A stretch of 64,000 nucleotides of DNA, taken from NCBI GenBank assembly GCA_018136815.1, contig CM030931.1, positions 4,222,148 to 4,286,147 on the forward strand. Reading direction: 5' to 3'. Source of the stretch: Isochrysis galbana (Eukaryota > Haptophyta > Isochrysidales > Isochrysidaceae). Positions 62,366 to 64,000 of the stretch are shown here, piece by piece. Made by a program: the position numbers and the translations under genes. A model generated the notes under the pieces. That model did not search any database, was not told the origin of the DNA, and saw only the letters and a program-made list of their open reading frames with translations. The first letter of the stretch is position 1. Each line of letters opens with the position of its first letter.

Positions 62366-63340
62366 ATGCGCGCGCCCGCTCTCTGCGCAATGCTGGCCGT
62401 AGCGTTGCTCGGCGAGGCGGGCGGCTCGCATGTGTGCGCCCGAGCAGATCTCGGCGCCGGACTCGCAGATTGCACTGCCCTGTCACTGAGCTGCACGATG
62501 ATGCCTGACGCGGGCAAGAGTGAGGCCGCTGGCTGCGCGATGACGCAACAGGAGCTCTCAGAGCTCTTTCAGGGGCCGCTCTGCTCTTCGAACGCGCTCA
62601 CCGCGCTCGATCTGCGTGGACACACACTCGGGGCCAACGCCACTGCAGCTCTTGCGGCTGGGCTGGCATCATGCACTGCTCTTGAGTCGCTTGACGTCTC
62701 AGATACACGCCTAGGTGACGCTGGCCTCGCCACGTTGCTCTCAGCCCTACCAGCATCTCTTAATAGGCTCATATTAGCTCATAATGGCCTGACGGACGAG
62801 AGCGCTCGGGCCATCCGCAAGGCGCTCGGTGAGAAGAATACTGGATCGCTGAAGCCGTTGCAGATCCGTGTCCTTGACCTCAGCTGGAATGCATTGAGCA
62901 GCAGTGGCGCGCGGGCACTAGGAGCGCTACTCGCGTCGGCGGACTGTGTCGTGGAGTCGTTATACCTTGACTGGAACGGGTTGAGAGACCGGGGTGTAAA
63001 GGAGATTGGCGAGGGTCTCAAAAGCAACACTCACCTAAAGCGGCTCTCCTTAACATTCAATGGCATCAAGGATTCGGGAGTTACTGGGCTGAGCGCTGGC
63101 CTACGGCAGAATGCAGTTTTAGAGGTCCTCAACCTCTCCAACAACGGTATTTCTCCTGCCGCCGATCGCAAATGGCGCGCTGCTCTTGCGAATAAGCCGC
63201 CGACAACGTCCTCGGCAGCTTCCGAAAAGACAAGTGGAACATCAGACACACCAAGAGAACAACAAGGGCGTACGACATCGAGTACTGATTCTGTGGAGGA
63301 CGATGTCGATGTGGATGAAATTTCATTTGACGAGGATTGA
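62366..63340 (+). CDS. Secreted or membrane-lumen leucine-rich repeat protein (RNI type)
   Basis: From the ATG at 62366 the product is 324 aa. A signal-peptide-like start (MRAPALCAMLAVALLGEAGG) leads into a Cys-containing cap. Residues about 70-265 are ribonuclease-inhibitor-type LRRs: LTALDLRGHTLGANATAALA, LESLDVSDTRLGDAGLATLL, IRVLDLSWNALSSSGARALG, VESLYLDWNGLRDRGVKEIG, LKRLSLTFNGIKDSGVTGL and LEVLNLSNNGISPAA. The tail is Ser/Thr-rich and ends very acidic (EDDVDVDEISFDED). RNI-LRRs are protein-binding scaffolds, and no catalytic or NACHT domain is attached. The acidic tail could instead suggest a soluble lumenal protein. The upstream sense strand is C/T-rich. Confidence 0.75.
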   Translation: MRAPALCAMLAVALLGEAGGSHVCARADLGAGLADCTALSLSCTMMPDAGKSEAAGCAMTQQELSELFQGPLCSSNALTALDLRGHTLGANATAALAAGLASCTALESLDVSDTRLGDAGLATLLSALPASLNRLILAHNGLTDESARAIRKALGEKNTGSLKPLQIRVLDLSWNALSSSGARALGALLASADCVVESLYLDWNGLRDRGVKEIGEGLKSNTHLKRLSLTFNGIKDSGVTGLSAGLRQNAVLEVLNLSNNGISPAADRKWRAALANKPPTTSSAASEKTSGTSDTPREQQGRTTSSTDSVEDDVDVDEISFDED

Positions 63341-64000
63341 ATCCGCTATGTCACATGCCACAGCTGGGTGCATTTCACAGATAGTTGAGATACCCCCATT
63401 CCATGATCTCTATTTTCGCAAAGTTAAGACAAAGTTGTGTCATCAGACCTTGGTGTCCCTCTCATATTGTTGCATGTTGCGATGGCGATTCTGCTTCAGT
63501 GCCCATATCGCACGTATGCGCCTCAAAATAAGCGCAAGAGCTGTTGCGCAACATTGATGCCTGGCACTACGTCTGCACTAAAACAAACGTTGTTTTGCTC
63601 TTGCGTGCTAATTTTGGCCTATGCATTAGTAAGTAAGGAGGGAATGGGAGTCGTGTGGGGAGTGCTGCGTGCAAGAGTAGTGTGTAATGAGTGTGCCTAA
63701 GTAAGTTGCATTGGTGATGCTCAGATCTTTAGGGCATCTTCTTGATAGTGTTAAGGGCCTCCCATCTAGATGGACCGTGGCCGTGGCCGCATCCGCGATC
63801 GACCTTTTTGTTTTAGAAGTCGCCTGCGTTTCTATGCCCCTCCTTGTAGGCTAGTCACCGTCGCATCATCCTACATTCGCCCTCTTTGCCCTCGCCTTCT
63901 TTGTAGCCTCCCTTGTCGCCTGCTTTGCCCCTCGCCTGGCTTACCTCCTTGCGTGCTCCTAGCGTTTTTGTTTTTAGGCGTTAAGTAAGTCGCGCGTTCA
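63341..64000. other. Intergenic, window end
   Basis: No gene recognised. Short plus-strand frames (63186-63557, 63437-63700) overlap the LRR gene end or lack features. Confidence 0.4.

Overview
This window looks like nuclear DNA from a GC-rich, plastid-bearing unicellular eukaryote with motile cilia. A haptophyte-type alga fits best, but no marker in the window proves it. Several genes only make sense once short GT-AG introns (about 110-150 bp) are removed. Two proteins begin with a hydrophobic signal peptide followed by a Ser/Arg-rich stretch, as expected for import into a secondary plastid. There is an axonemal dynein chain. The intergenic DNA is crowded with eukaryotic transposons and long CT/GA tracts. 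I saw no operons, CRISPR arrays, rRNA or tRNA. One scaffold gap of 100 N lies at 47637-47736.

Host genes, left to right: IWS1-like transcription elongation factor (3381-4911, -, 2 exons); plastid-type YacP-like NYN nuclease (7034-8157, -, at least 4 exons); C14-sterol reductase (12321-14122, -, 4 exons), head to head with a double-domain ArsA/GET3 ATPase (14734-16992, +); small Tim9-like translocase subunit (19172-19405, -); an unrecognised protein (20942-21574, -); an IQ/PH-like/four-helix membrane protein (24967-26070, -); a putative organellar repeat protein (28998-29801, -); a possible 2-oxoglutarate oxygenase-like gene (31248-31913, -); a Tudor/Agenet-like plus IPT/TIG protein (32167-35280, +); a Cys- and Pro-rich type I membrane protein (36183-37898, -); the last two exons of SF3B3 (47737-48240, +); a small unrecognised protein (50460-50960, -); an axonemal dynein intermediate chain (53036-55426, -); APC11 (58785-59181, +, 2 exons); and a secreted LRR protein (62366-63340, +).

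Mobile DNA occupies much of the rest. The main item is a Ty3/gypsy chromovirus (about 39262 to the gap at 47637, -). Its 2232-residue polyprotein carries a phage-type cytosine-C5 methyltransferase-like domain upstream of protease, reverse transcriptase, RNase H, integrase and chromodomain. Others are: a 1.97-kb element with 24-bp inverted ends and TTAA flanks (piggyBac type, 8804-10783); a decayed mariner with TA flanks (26818-27451); hAT and BED-finger remnants; a broken piggyBac-like transposase; three LINE reverse-transcriptase remnants and three copies of a LINE 3' module; and a three-copy retroposon family, one copy of which (57002-57885, 17-bp target duplication) splits a chromodomain gene.

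The host genes are unrelated housekeeping and organelle genes on both strands, with no sign of shared regulation. Two repeated patterns stand out: polypurine/polypyrimidine tracts next to most start codons, and several mobile-element proteins carrying chromatin or DNA-modification modules (chromodomains, a methyltransferase-like domain and possibly a 2OG oxygenase).
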